Source of the DNA: G963692885 sp964657395
GTDB lineage: Bacteria; Acidobacteriota; Terriglobia; Terriglobales; Acidobacteriaceae
Reading direction: 5' to 3'
DNA length: 64,000 nt
Assembly: GCA_964657395.1 (NCBI GenBank)
Contig: CAZZUX010000001.1
Span: 1 to 64,000, forward strand
The position numbers and the translations under genes were made by a program. This document shows positions 26,421 through 35,255 of the stretch, piece by piece. The notes beneath the pieces are model-generated. The model ran no database searches. It saw only the letters and a list, made by a program, of their open reading frames with translations, and was not told where the DNA came from. Positions within the stretch are counted from its first letter, which is position 1; every line of letters begins with the position of its first letter.

Positions 26421-26520
26421 GGTCGAGTCTTGCTATTAGAGTACCGGAGCGGCGCTGGAAGCGGCGAAGCCAACCGAATGGTGGATGCCGGGTATGAGCT
26501 TGCCCGGCTAGACTCCCGCC

Positions 26521-27585
26521 ATGACGATTTTGACGGAACCGATTGGCAGTATTCCGCGTCCAGCCTCCCTCATCCAGGCCATGGTTGCGTTCCAGGCTGG
26601 CACGATCAGTGACGCAGCGTTGCAGGCGGAGCAGGACAAGGCACTGCGTGAGACGATCGAGCTGTTCGAGCAAACCGGATCGCCGGTGATTACGGACGGC
26701 GAGCAGACCAAGCCGAGTTTTGCTACCTACCCGTTGGCCGGCCTGAAGAATCTTGCTCCGGATGGGGCGACTATTCCTTTTGCGGACGGGCATGTCCGGC
26801 AGCTACCGCGTCTGACGTCGAGGCCTTTTCGCTATGGCGTGCACGCAGCGAGTTACCTCAAGGCTGCGCGGAGCTATACGGAGTTGCCAGTCAAACAGGC
26901 AGTCATTTCCGCGTCGGCACTGAGTTTGCTGTATCCCGCTGCCGGGATAGACGGCTATCCGCGGGATGCTTTCCTGGCGGACCTGATCGCGGAAGCTGTT
27001 ACCGATCTCCGAGGTGCGCTCGATGCGGGCGCTGCATCCGTGCAGATCGATTTTACGGAAGCGCGATTGTCGCTGAAGCTTGATCCTTCCGGAGAGATGC
27101 TGCGGAGCTTTGTGGCACTCAATAACGAGGTCCTTGACAGCTTCAACCTGGAGGAACGTCTGCAGATCGGCGTGCATGTGTGTCCGGGTGGTGATCACGA
27201 CTCGACACACAGCGCGGACATCGATTACGCGGCGCTGCTGCCGGAATTGTTTCAGATGAATGTGGGTCGCTTTTATCTGCAGATGGCCAGTGAACGGGAT
27301 AGAGGTTCCGTGCTTTCGACGGTGAGCAGGCTGCTGGGACCAGACCGAATAGTATTTGTCGGCGTGATCGATCCCATCGATCCGAAGATTGAAACGCCGG
27401 AGCAGGTTCGGGATCGCGTGCTGGAAGCGGCTTCGTTTATACCGGCGGCGCAGCTGGGGACAACGGATGATTGTGGATTCGCGCCGTTTGCGGATGATGT
27501 GTCGACTGCTCGTGAAATTGCTTTTGCGAAGATACGGGCCCGGGTGGAAGGGACCCTGCTGGCTGCTTGCGAGTTGGGGGTGTGA
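26521..27585 (+). CDS. MetE-like cobalamin-independent methionine synthase family protein
   Basis: This 354-residue protein resembles the C-terminal catalytic barrel of MetE, or the short archaeal-type methionine synthase. It starts EPIGSIPRP, then ITDGEQTKPSF. Zinc ligands appear as His and Cys in GVHVCPGGDH and Cys in TTDDCGFAPF. DFTEARLSL holds an acidic residue typical of the family. It may transfer a methyl group to homocysteine or a related thiol. No MetE N-terminal half or metF is adjacent, so the true substrate is uncertain. It is divergent from the split-KdpD pair. There is no clear Shine-Dalgarno before ATG 26521. Confidence 0.8.
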   Translation: MTILTEPIGSIPRPASLIQAMVAFQAGTISDAALQAEQDKALRETIELFEQTGSPVITDGEQTKPSFATYPLAGLKNLAPDGATIPFADGHVRQLPRLTSRPFRYGVHAASYLKAARSYTELPVKQAVISASALSLLYPAAGIDGYPRDAFLADLIAEAVTDLRGALDAGAASVQIDFTEARLSLKLDPSGEMLRSFVALNNEVLDSFNLEERLQIGVHVCPGGDHDSTHSADIDYAALLPELFQMNVGRFYLQMASERDRGSVLSTVSRLLGPDRIVFVGVIDPIDPKIETPEQVRDRVLEAASFIPAAQLGTTDDCGFAPFADDVSTAREIAFAKIRARVEGTLLAACELGV

Positions 27586-27604
27586 GTCCAGCGGCAGTGT
27601 TGAC

Positions 27605-29461
27605 TTATGGCCGCTGATATCTCGCGAGGATTTCTGGCAGGGTGATGGTGCCTTCAAGGGTGCCGCGGATGGCCCGGTTCTGGATGGGCAGGATCGGCCA
27701 GCGCGCAAGGTGAGGGATGGCGCTGTCGATGGGGAGGTCGGGGAAGAGGTTGGGGGTGCGTTCTTCGCCGATCAGGTCCACGATGCGGGTGTCTTCAGGG
27801 TGTGCTTCGGACAGAGCCCTGAACTCGTCGCGCGACATGACGTACCAGGTGCCATCGGCCAAGCGGATGAGGAAGACGGAGGAGTTTTCGGGATCGCCGA
27901 CGATGGCTTCAGCAATCCATGCGAGCGTATCGGACCCGGTGTAGGTGGGGATGCTGACGGGGCGAAGCGCGTCTTCAATGTGCAAGCCCACAACTTCGCG
28001 CTGCTCTTCCATGGAAGGCAGATTGAGGCCGTCCTGGTGGGTGAAGACTTCGAAGATGGGGTGATGCTGCAGGGAGCGCGACAGCAGGTACGCGATGGTG
28101 TTGGCGAGGATGACGGGCAGGATAATCGAGTAGTTGCCGCTGGTCTCAAGCACCATAAAGACCGAGGTGAGCGGGGCGCGCAGGAATCCTGCGAAGAGGA
28201 CGCCCATGCCGACCAGGGCGTAGGAGCCGACGGAGACCGAGAGTGACGGGAAGTAGTGCTTCTCGAAGGTGCCGATGGCGGCGCCGAGCATGGCTCCGGT
28301 AAAAAGCGTGGGAGCAAACATGCCTCCGGGGGTCCCGCTGGAAAACGAAACAGTGGTTGCGACGATCTTGATAGCAGCGAGGGCGATGAGAAATTGCCAT
28401 GTGAACTGGCCGTGGATGGCCTGGTCCATGACCTCGTAGCCGGGACCCATGATCTGCGGAAAGCCAAAGTAGCCGATGAGGCCGACGATGAGTCCGGCGC
28501 CGGCTGGTTGGAGATAGAAGGTCCAGTTTGGCAGGTTGCGCAGGCGGGGGCGCAGGTACATCAGTGCCCGCGAAAAGATGGAGGCAGCGAGGCCTCCGAT
28601 CACACCGAGAAGAGCATAGGCAGTGAGTTCGCGCGGATCGTTGAGGGTGACGGAGGGAATGCGGAACATCGGCTCCGACCCCCAGAAGGTGCGTGCGACG
28701 ACGACGGCGGAAATAGCGGAGAGGACGATGGAGCCGAGGACCGCTGCGCTCCATTGACCGATGACTTCTTCAATGACGAAAAGGATGGCGGAGATGGGCG
28801 CGTTGAAGGCAGCGGCGAGACCGGCTGCCGCTCCGATGGGAGCGAAGACGCGGAGGCGTTGTCGCGAGAGTCGCAGTTTGCGGCTGACGATGGAGGCGAC
28901 GCCGGCACCGATCTGCAGTGATGGGTCCTCGGGACCGAGCGAGAAGCCGCCGCCGATAGCGAGGGCCGACGTCAGGAACTTGCCAATGACGGTCTTGAAC
29001 GAGATGAAGCCGTTGTAGATGTAGAGCGCAGCCTTGGTCTGGTTGACGCCGGAGCCGCGGGCGGCGGGAAAGGCCAGCTGCACCAGGGCGGCCACGATGA
29101 GGCCCATGGTGACGGGAACGATGATGAGACGCGGCTGCCCGGCGTGCGGCGAGGAGCCGAGAGTGAGGATCTGCACCCACGAGATCGCGATGCGGAAGGA
29201 GACGACCAGCAGGCCGGAGATGACGCCGATGAAGATAGACAGAACGAGGAAGAGACGTTCGTCGCGTGACGGAGCGAGCTTCTGAATGTCGATGGGTTCA
29301 CGGATCGGTACGACGGATTCGCGAAGCTCGCTTTCGGGGATGCTGTTCTTCGGCTGCTCGGGCTCTGGTGGTGTGGAGTCCGAAGGCGGTACGTCGACGG
29401 CGCTCAGGGCTTCCATGTTCGCGATTGCGGAGTGAGTTATGTTTTGGATTTCGTCACTCAT
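27605..29461 (-). CDS. ClC-family chloride channel or H+/Cl- antiporter with CBS domains
   Basis: This 618-residue protein has about ten or more membrane helices after a charged N-terminal tail, and a C-terminal CBS pair (about 470-615). ClC selectivity loops are present in altered form: GSGVNQTK for GSGIP, GPEDPSLQIGAG for GREGP, and GTPGGMFAPTLFTGA. The gating Glu (in GPEDP) is kept. So is the inner Glu pair in FNAPISAILFVIEEV, which in ClC-ec1 marks a proton antiporter. ATG 29461 is chosen because it overlaps the TPR gene stop by 8 bases; a longer frame to 29524 exists. It probably forms an operon with the TPR gene. Confidence 0.92.
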   Translation of the reverse strand: MSDEIQNITHSAIANMEALSAVDVPPSDSTPPEPEQPKNSIPESELRESVVPIREPIDIQKLAPSRDERLFLVLSIFIGVISGLLVVSFRIAISWVQILTLGSSPHAGQPRLIIVPVTMGLIVAALVQLAFPAARGSGVNQTKAALYIYNGFISFKTVIGKFLTSALAIGGGFSLGPEDPSLQIGAGVASIVSRKLRLSRQRLRVFAPIGAAAGLAAAFNAPISAILFVIEEVIGQWSAAVLGSIVLSAISAVVVARTFWGSEPMFRIPSVTLNDPRELTAYALLGVIGGLAASIFSRALMYLRPRLRNLPNWTFYLQPAGAGLIVGLIGYFGFPQIMGPGYEVMDQAIHGQFTWQFLIALAAIKIVATTVSFSSGTPGGMFAPTLFTGAMLGAAIGTFEKHYFPSLSVSVGSYALVGMGVLFAGFLRAPLTSVFMVLETSGNYSIILPVILANTIAYLLSRSLQHHPIFEVFTHQDGLNLPSMEEQREVVGLHIEDALRPVSIPTYTGSDTLAWIAEAIVGDPENSSVFLIRLADGTWYVMSRDEFRALSEAHPEDTRIVDLIGEERTPNLFPDLPIDSAIPHLARWPILPIQNRAIRGTLEGTITLPEILARYQRP

Positions 29462-30860
29462 GGGTCTGCTCCAGTCCATGGCTGCTGGGAACCTGAGCAA
29501 GGCGAAGCAGGATAGCGTCGTCACCTGTGGGATCTCCGCATGCGGCCTGGGTAAGCAGCTCGGTCTGCTGGATCAGTTTGATTTCCTGTTGTTCAAGGGT
29601 GAAGTCACTCATCAGCTGCTTCACTGTCAGCCGCTGCGGCTCAGCTGCCCAGGATGCCGCGAGCTGCTGCATGGGTGACGACGATGCTTCCGGCGTGCTG
29701 GCCTGGGGTGAATCATTCGTCGTTGGGGGCGTGCCCGGCGCTTTCTGGAACGGCTTCAGGAGAGTGGCCAAAGCCCGTGACGATGCTGGGGGCTGCGCCG
29801 CTGAAGGCGACTGCGGAGAAGCTGCCGTGGCGGGGGCGTTTGGCGCAGCTGAGCATTCCTCAAAACGGTGACGGGCTAAATCACGATCATTGATGATGCG
29901 GGTGGCAAGTGCTTCCGGAGCGAGATCCGAAGACGGATCGAGAATGATGATGCGGCTGACTTTGCGAAGCAGATCCTGATCGCTGGACCGTTTACCAGGA
30001 GAATCCAGAGGCGCGTCGTTGTTTTCGGCGGCGTGGCTGGCTGATGCGGCCGAGTGTTCGGTCCCAGTGAGTGCGACGACTTTCAACAGGTATTGATGGG
30101 CAAGCTGGTAGTAGCCAAGGCTGTACGCAGTCCGAGCTGCGCCTTGAAGCGCAGCGATGTTGTTAGGGGAGTGAACCAGGAGCTGCTGGTAGATATTCAG
30201 TGCGTCCGCAGAGGCATGGGCTTCGACGAGGAGGCCGGCGATCAGCGACTGCACCTCGAGGTCGGTGGATGGTGCGTTGCCGGCGGCGACAAGCAGCTCC
30301 GATCGAGCTTGTTCGTAATGGCCTTTCGAGATGAGGAAGCGGGCCAGTTCAAGGCGGGCGTCGCGGCGGCGCATGTAGCCATCCCCTTCCCAGTTGCCAT
30401 AGATGGCTGCGTGATAGTAGTACTTGGCTGCTTCTTCATTGCTGCTGCGAGCGGCGAGGCGGGCGAGTTGCAGATTGATCAGGCCGTTGCCTGGCTCCAC
30501 TTCGCGGAGGGTATTGAAGTAGGCGGTGGCCTCGGCGATGCGGCCGGCAGAGGCAAGAGCGGAGGCGAGGGTAATTTCAATCTGCCGCTGACCGGGAGCA
30601 TAGAGCAGGGAAGAGTGAAGGGCGTCGATGGCAACCAGGGGCTGATTCAGACTGAGTGCTTTTTGGCCTCGCGAAAACCAGCGGTCTGCCAGTTCCTTAC
30701 GGTGGGTGGTATAGGACTGAAACAGGAAATAGGTGGCTACGGCGAGCGCAGCGGTGATGGCAAAGATGGAAGCAAGCGCTATGGTGTCCTGGGCGATCAG
30801 GGTGCGCACCTGGTGCCGTTCCAACGGGCTGAGCTGCGAACGAAACGTTGGTTTCAGCAT
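29454..30860 (-). CDS. membrane-anchored TPR-repeat protein
   Basis: This 468-residue protein has one membrane segment (about 28-48: ALASIFAITAALAVATYFLF), then several tetratricopeptide-like repeats (about 55-245, for example WFSRGQKALSLNQPLVAIDALHSSLLYAPGQ). A Pro/Ala/Ser-rich linker (about 340-400) and a C-terminal helix follow. Such proteins act as scaffolds. No catalytic motif is seen. It overlaps the ClC gene by 8 bases on the same strand, which suggests cotranscription. Confidence 0.75.
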   Translation of the reverse strand: MLKPTFRSQLSPLERHQVRTLIAQDTIALASIFAITAALAVATYFLFQSYTTHRKELADRWFSRGQKALSLNQPLVAIDALHSSLLYAPGQRQIEITLASALASAGRIAEATAYFNTLREVEPGNGLINLQLARLAARSSNEEAAKYYYHAAIYGNWEGDGYMRRRDARLELARFLISKGHYEQARSELLVAAGNAPSTDLEVQSLIAGLLVEAHASADALNIYQQLLVHSPNNIAALQGAARTAYSLGYYQLAHQYLLKVVALTGTEHSAASASHAAENNDAPLDSPGKRSSDQDLLRKVSRIIILDPSSDLAPEALATRIINDRDLARHRFEECSAAPNAPATAASPQSPSAAQPPASSRALATLLKPFQKAPGTPPTTNDSPQASTPEASSSPMQQLAASWAAEPQRLTVKQLMSDFTLEQQEIKLIQQTELLTQAACGDPTGDDAILLRLAQVPSSHGLEQTHE

Positions 30861-31178
30861 GAAGACTGCGGGGCTGCTCCTCGGGTGCCAGTGGATCGCG
30901 GGCAGCTTTCAGGGTAACGCGATCTGCCGCCGGCCGGAAACTCCGATCGAGATAGCAAATGGGCAGCTCGAGGTTGAGGTTCCCGAAGCAGTCGGCGTAA
31001 CGTAAGCGTAGTGCTGAGTTGATTCAGTCGTTTGGATGTACTCCTGTCGAAAGCAATGCAAGCGCTGCTGGGTTAAGCCACGCGGGAGCAGGCATCTCAC
31101 TGTTGTGCCGGTGGCCGGCGGTGCGGAGACGTGGACTCGGCGGGACTTTGAGATGCGTCCGGAATCTTGGCGGGGTTG
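30861..31178. other. 318-base divergent intergenic region before larE
   Basis: The region lies between the leftward TPR gene and rightward larE. I see no gene, no recognisable riboswitch and no clear promoter pair. The open frames crossing it are shadows of neighbouring genes. Confidence 0.4.
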
Positions 31179-32021
31179 ATGACGAAGAAGCAGCAGCTGG
31201 AAGAAAAAGTTGCGGAGCTTGGCAGCGTGATGGTGGCCTACTCCGGCGGTGTCGATTCGGCTTACCTGGCCTGGGCGGCCCACTCGGTGCTGGGGCCCGA
31301 GAAGATGCTGGCTGTCCTGGCGGATTCGCCCAGTCTTGCCCGGAGCCAGATGGCAGATGCAGTGAGGTTTGCGCAGGAAGAGAAGATCCCTCTGCTGGTT
31401 GTGAACACTAACGAGATGGAGCAGGAGGCGTATACACGCAATGATGCGCAGCGCTGTTTCCACTGCAAGGACGAGTTGTTTGTCGTGATGGAGCGCGAGA
31501 GGCTGGCGCGCGGATTTCAGCACGTGGCGTATGGCTTGAATGCGGATGACACCAGTGATTATCGGCCGGGACATGGAGCCGCTGCAAAGTACGATGTACG
31601 TGCGCCGCTGGCAGAAGCCGGGCTGACGAAGGCAGATGTCCGGGCCTTCTCTGCTGAGGCTGGCCTGCGAGTGTGGGACAAGCCGGCGTCAGCCTGCTTG
31701 TCATCACGCATTGAATATGGACGCAAGGTGACGCCTGAAGCCTTGCGGCAGATTGACGCGGCCGAAGAGGCTTTACGCGAACTGGGGATGGTGCAGTTCC
31801 GTGTGCGACACCACGGCACGATCGCACGGATTGAACTATCGGCTGAAGAGATGGGCGTGGAGGTTTCGACGGCGCTGATGAAGGAGATCAGTCAGCGGGT
31901 GAAAGCCCAAGGTTTCCAGTACGTGGCGATCGATTGCGACGGCTATCGCTCGGGTGCGATGAACGAGGTGCTGCCCTTTGAAGTGCTGCTGGCAGCGTCG
32001 ACAAACAGGAGAGTGGGATGA
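31179..32021 (+). CDS. larE: ATP-dependent sacrificial sulfur transferase LarE
   Basis: This 280-residue PP-loop enzyme adenylates a carboxylate of the pyridinium mononucleotide precursor and then gives up its own cysteine sulfur, making the thiocarboxylates of the nickel-pincer cofactor. The PP-loop is AYSGGVDSAYL. The sulfur-donor Cys is C173 in KPASACLSSR, equivalent to the Cys176 type of Lactobacillus LarE. RCFHCKDELF is another family block. The start may be ATG 31179 or the TTG at 31167; both have weak Shine-Dalgarno sequences. It begins the larE-larC-larB operon, with a 4-base overlap (ATGA) into larC. Confidence 0.93.
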   Translation: MTKKQQLEEKVAELGSVMVAYSGGVDSAYLAWAAHSVLGPEKMLAVLADSPSLARSQMADAVRFAQEEKIPLLVVNTNEMEQEAYTRNDAQRCFHCKDELFVVMERERLARGFQHVAYGLNADDTSDYRPGHGAAAKYDVRAPLAEAGLTKADVRAFSAEAGLRVWDKPASACLSSRIEYGRKVTPEALRQIDAAEEALRELGMVQFRVRHHGTIARIELSAEEMGVEVSTALMKEISQRVKAQGFQYVAIDCDGYRSGAMNEVLPFEVLLAASTNRRVG

Positions 32022-33508
32022 GGATTGGTTATCTCGAATGTTTTTCCGGGATTGCCGGAGACATGTTCCTGGGAGCGCTGTGTGACGCGGGAGTGAATCC
32101 ACGTCTGCTGCAGGAAGCAGCTGATGCGCTCGGCCTTGGAGTCAGGCTGGAGTTTGGCAGAGTCGATCGCAGCGGGATCCAGTCAACGAAGGTGCGGGTC
32201 CTGCTGAACGGGCAGGAGGCGGATGGCGGCTTGTCAGAGGAGAGCCGCACAAGTGTGCCTTCGCATGCCGATACACATAGCCATACGCATGTATCGGCAG
32301 ACGGCAGTATCGTGACCCACAGTCATTCCCACGCGCATACCGAGGCTTCGCATGCGCATACACACACTCATGCGGATGGAACGGTGCACAGCCACTCCCA
32401 TACGGATAGCGCCCATGCGCATGATGAAAGACACACTCACACGCACGAACATGAACATGCGCATCGTCACGGCCGAGGTCTAACGGAGATTTTGACGCTG
32501 ATCCGGGGAGCGGCAATCTCGGCCGAAGCAGAGCGGATTGCGGTGGCGGCGTTTGAGCACCTCGGTCGCGCAGAAGCAAAGATTCATGGCGTGCCGCTTG
32601 AGACCATCCACTTCCATGAAGTAGGGGCAGTGGATGCAATCATCGACATCGTATGTGGCGCTGCGGGAGCGGCTTCGCTTGGTTTGGAGCAGTGGTTCTG
32701 TTCGCCGGTGAATACCGGTTCCGGCTTCGTAAATTGTGCACATGGGCGTTTTCCAGTACCGGCGCCGGCGACGGCAGAACTTCTGACTGGCATCCCGGTG
32801 TACGCTGAGGGCCCGGCGAAGGAGATGACAACACCGACGGGTGCTGCTCTGCTGCTGGCACTGGGTTGCTCCTTCGACGCGGTACCGGCGATGAAGACGA
32901 CTGCGACCGGGTACGGCGCGGGAACACGAAATCCGGATGGATTTCCGAATGTGCTTCGGCTGCGTGTCGGCGACACACTGGCGGCCGACCAGCAGCGCAC
33001 GAGCTTTGCCGGGCAGACTGCGAAGAACGACTCTTCCGACCAGGTGACAATACTGGAATGCGCCATCGATGACGCGACGCCGGAGGTGCTGGCCTATGCC
33101 ACGCAGGAACTGCTGGAGCATGGTGCGCTGGACGTGATGCAACAGCCGGCCATGATGAAGAAAGGCCGCCAGGGAACATTGCTGACAGTACTGTGCGCCA
33201 GGGATAGGGCTTCGATGTTGGAAGAGCTGCTGTTTCGTGAGACGACAACGTTGGGGGTTCGCAGCCGCGAGGAAAGACGCTCAATCCTGGAGCGCAGGAT
33301 TGTTTTCATCGAAACTGCGTTTGGTATTGTTCGCGTGAAATTGGGAATACGCGAGGGACATGTGTGGAATGCTGCTCCTGAATTTGAAGACTGCCGGGAA
33401 GCCGCTCAGCGTCATGGCGCGGCCTTGAAAGACGTAATGCTGGCAGCGATTACGGCCTGGCATCAGCAATCCGAGCAGGTCTCGAGTGCCGCGGAAGTGC
33501 TGCGATGA
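32018..33508 (+). CDS. larC: nickel insertion protein LarC, with His-rich segment
   Basis: This 496-residue CTP-dependent cyclometallase inserts nickel into the pyridinium dithiocarboxylate precursor of the NPN cofactor. The N-terminus, GYLECFSGIAGDMFLGALCDAG, is typical. A long insert (about residues 80-150) holds two dozen His in HSH, HTH and HAH units and probably binds or stores nickel. The core resumes at EAERIAVAAFEHLGRAEAKIHG, then TIHFHEVGAVDAIIDIVGA-like sequence and MTTPTGAALL. It is one continuous frame. The start overlaps the larE stop (ATGA) and the stop overlaps the larB start. Confidence 0.95.
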   Translation: MRIGYLECFSGIAGDMFLGALCDAGVNPRLLQEAADALGLGVRLEFGRVDRSGIQSTKVRVLLNGQEADGGLSEESRTSVPSHADTHSHTHVSADGSIVTHSHSHAHTEASHAHTHTHADGTVHSHSHTDSAHAHDERHTHTHEHEHAHRHGRGLTEILTLIRGAAISAEAERIAVAAFEHLGRAEAKIHGVPLETIHFHEVGAVDAIIDIVCGAAGAASLGLEQWFCSPVNTGSGFVNCAHGRFPVPAPATAELLTGIPVYAEGPAKEMTTPTGAALLLALGCSFDAVPAMKTTATGYGAGTRNPDGFPNVLRLRVGDTLAADQQRTSFAGQTAKNDSSDQVTILECAIDDATPEVLAYATQELLEHGALDVMQQPAMMKKGRQGTLLTVLCARDRASMLEELLFRETTTLGVRSREERRSILERRIVFIETAFGIVRVKLGIREGHVWNAAPEFEDCREAAQRHGAALKDVMLAAITAWHQQSEQVSSAAEVLR

Positions 33509-34329
33509 GAAAAGAGACGTTGCTGCGTTTATTACAGCAGGTGCAGGCGGGACAGACATCCGTCGGCCAAGCGGCAGAAGAGTTGTCGCAGGTGCCTTAC
33601 GAGGATGCTGGTTTCGCCAAGATCGATCATCACCGAGCCTTGCGGCTGGGTATGCCGGAGGTGATTTATGCAGCCGGGAAGACGCCGGACCAGGTAGCCG
33701 AGATTTTTTTACGCATGGTGCGAGCCGGCGAGCATGTGCTGGCAACGCGAGCGACTGCGGAACACTGGGCTGCCGTGCAAAGGGTGTCGCCGGAGGCGCA
33801 GTACTCGGCTGTAGCTCGAACGATCGCGCTGGCAGGCCGCGAGCCGCTGCCGGACGCCGGACGGGTGGCTGTGATTTGTGCAGGAACCAGCGACCTTCCG
33901 GTTGCTGAGGAGGCTGCCGAGACGGCAAGCTGCATGGGCGTGCCGGTAGATCGGATTCATGATGTGGGTGTTGCCGGGCTACATCGCGTGCTGAGTCAGC
34001 AGGGAACCATCCGCAAGGCGTCTGCCGTGGTGGTGTGTGCGGGCATGGAGGGCGCGCTGCCAAGCGTGGTCGGCGGCCTGGTCGGTGTCCCGGTGATTGC
34101 CGTGCCAACCAGCGTTGGTTACGGCGCGGCATTCGGTGGAGTGGCAGCGCTGTTGGGAATGTTGAACTCCTGCTCGCCGAACGTGACCGTCGTGAATATC
34201 GACAACGGATTCGGCGCAGCCTACGTGGCGACGATGATCGCAAGAGCGGCGGCTTCTACCGCAGAGCAGGAAGAAGCCGGCAGTGACCCGGCAGCGATGG
34301 AAGTTCCGACAGGACGGTCATTGTCCTGA
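33505..34329 (+). CDS. larB: nickel-pincer cofactor biosynthesis protein LarB
   Basis: This 274-residue enzyme carboxylates the pyridinium ring of NaAD and cleaves the phosphoanhydride, the first step of NPN cofactor synthesis. The C-terminal half is PurE-like: VAVICAGTSDLPVAEEAAETASCMG, VVVCAGMEGALPSVVGGL and PTSVGYGAAFGGVAALLGMLNSCSPN. The N-terminal part has DHHRALRLGMPEVIYAAGKTP. The ATGA overlap with larC indicates coupled translation. larA, the lactate racemase that uses the cofactor, is not in the window. Confidence 0.94.
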   Translation: MRKETLLRLLQQVQAGQTSVGQAAEELSQVPYEDAGFAKIDHHRALRLGMPEVIYAAGKTPDQVAEIFLRMVRAGEHVLATRATAEHWAAVQRVSPEAQYSAVARTIALAGREPLPDAGRVAVICAGTSDLPVAEEAAETASCMGVPVDRIHDVGVAGLHRVLSQQGTIRKASAVVVCAGMEGALPSVVGGLVGVPVIAVPTSVGYGAAFGGVAALLGMLNSCSPNVTVVNIDNGFGAAYVATMIARAAASTAEQEEAGSDPAAMEVPTGRSLS

Positions 34330-34495
34330 GGGTTCTTTTCATTCGAACGGCAGGTTGCCGCGATAGCATTGTGCCGATTACCACAAGGTTGGTAGATGCC
34401 TCGAGATTGCGTGCGGCGCCCGATGGGTTGCTGGTATCCTTCGCATCTGTGTCCGGTTGGTATCACCGGCAGTTCGGACCGAGAAGGATGATGGT

Positions 34496-35224
34496 TTGAC
34501 GCAAACGACGCCCAGCTTGAGTAAAGCCTATGGCCTGACCCACACAGGGAAAGTCCGGCAGAGCAATGAAGATGCGTTTTTCTATGACACGGCAGCAGGC
34601 GTGTTCGTAGTCTGCGACGGTATGGGTGGTGCGGCAGCGGGCGAAATCGCCAGCCACCTGGCTGCTGAGAAAGTGGCAGCCACTTTGAGTGGCGGGGCGA
34701 TGTCTGAAGCCCGCATCGTGGAGGCAGTCGCGGCAGCGAACCAGGCTGTTTATCACAAAGCGAACAGCGACCAGCGGCTTGAAGGTATGGGGACGACCCT
34801 GGTGGCGATGGCGCTGAATGGCCAACGCGGCTGGGTGGCGCACGTTGGCGACAGCCGCTGTTATGCCTGGCGGGAAGGTCGCCTGGAACGGCTGACCGTA
34901 GATCATTCGCTGGTGGAAGAGCAGATTCGGCTGGGGCAGCTTACGCGAACCCAGGCGGAACGTTCACCTTTCCAGCATGTGATTACGCGGGCGATTGGAA
35001 CGACTTCCGAAGCGACTCCCGATGTCCGCGAAGTAGAGCTGCATGCGGGGGATGTCTTTGTGCTGGCATCGGATGGGCTGACGCGCGAGCTCAGTGAAGA
35101 GACGATGGCAAGGGTGCTGCAGGATGCAAAGACGGAACAGGAAGCAGTTGAAGCGCTCGTGCAGGGTGCGAACGCGGCTGGCGGCCGTGACAATATAACG
35201 TGCGTGGTAATGCGGATCGTCTAA
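34496..35224 (+). CDS. PP2C-family serine/threonine phosphatase
   Basis: This 242-residue cytoplasmic phosphatase is of the Stp/PrpC type. It dephosphorylates Ser/Thr targets with two metal ions. The motifs are in order: HTGKVRQSNEDAFF, VVCDGMGGAAAGEIAS, GMGTTLVA, VAHVGDSRCYAWREG, VLASDGLTREL and GGRDNITCVV, which supply the metal-binding Asp residues. I prefer TTG 34496 because AAGGAT lies 8 bases upstream; another TTG at 34457 has no such site. No partner Hanks-type kinase is next to it. Confidence 0.9.
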   Translation: MTQTTPSLSKAYGLTHTGKVRQSNEDAFFYDTAAGVFVVCDGMGGAAAGEIASHLAAEKVAATLSGGAMSEARIVEAVAAANQAVYHKANSDQRLEGMGTTLVAMALNGQRGWVAHVGDSRCYAWREGRLERLTVDHSLVEEQIRLGQLTRTQAERSPFQHVITRAIGTTSEATPDVREVELHAGDVFVLASDGLTRELSEETMARVLQDAKTEQEAVEALVQGANAAGGRDNITCVVMRIV

Positions 35225-35255
35225 ATGGATCGCGCAAGGCCGGATAGCTAAGGAA

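Noticed and set aside
28256..28921. Rightward open frame opposite the ClC gene
   Set aside because: The Gly/Asp/Glu-rich translation mirrors the hydrophobic membrane helices of the ClC gene on the other strand.
30054..30917. Rightward open frame opposite the TPR gene
   Set aside because: It is antisense to the TPR repeats and shows no domain; the TPR gene explains the region better.
32258..32478. His-rich repeat as a tandem DNA repeat or CRISPR-like array
   Set aside because: The repeats are short His codons in one continuous larC frame with no conserved DNA unit or spacer pattern.
33281..34243. Leftward open frame opposite larC and larB
   Set aside because: larB and larC motifs are unambiguous on the other strand; this translation is Arg/Pro/Ser-rich filler.
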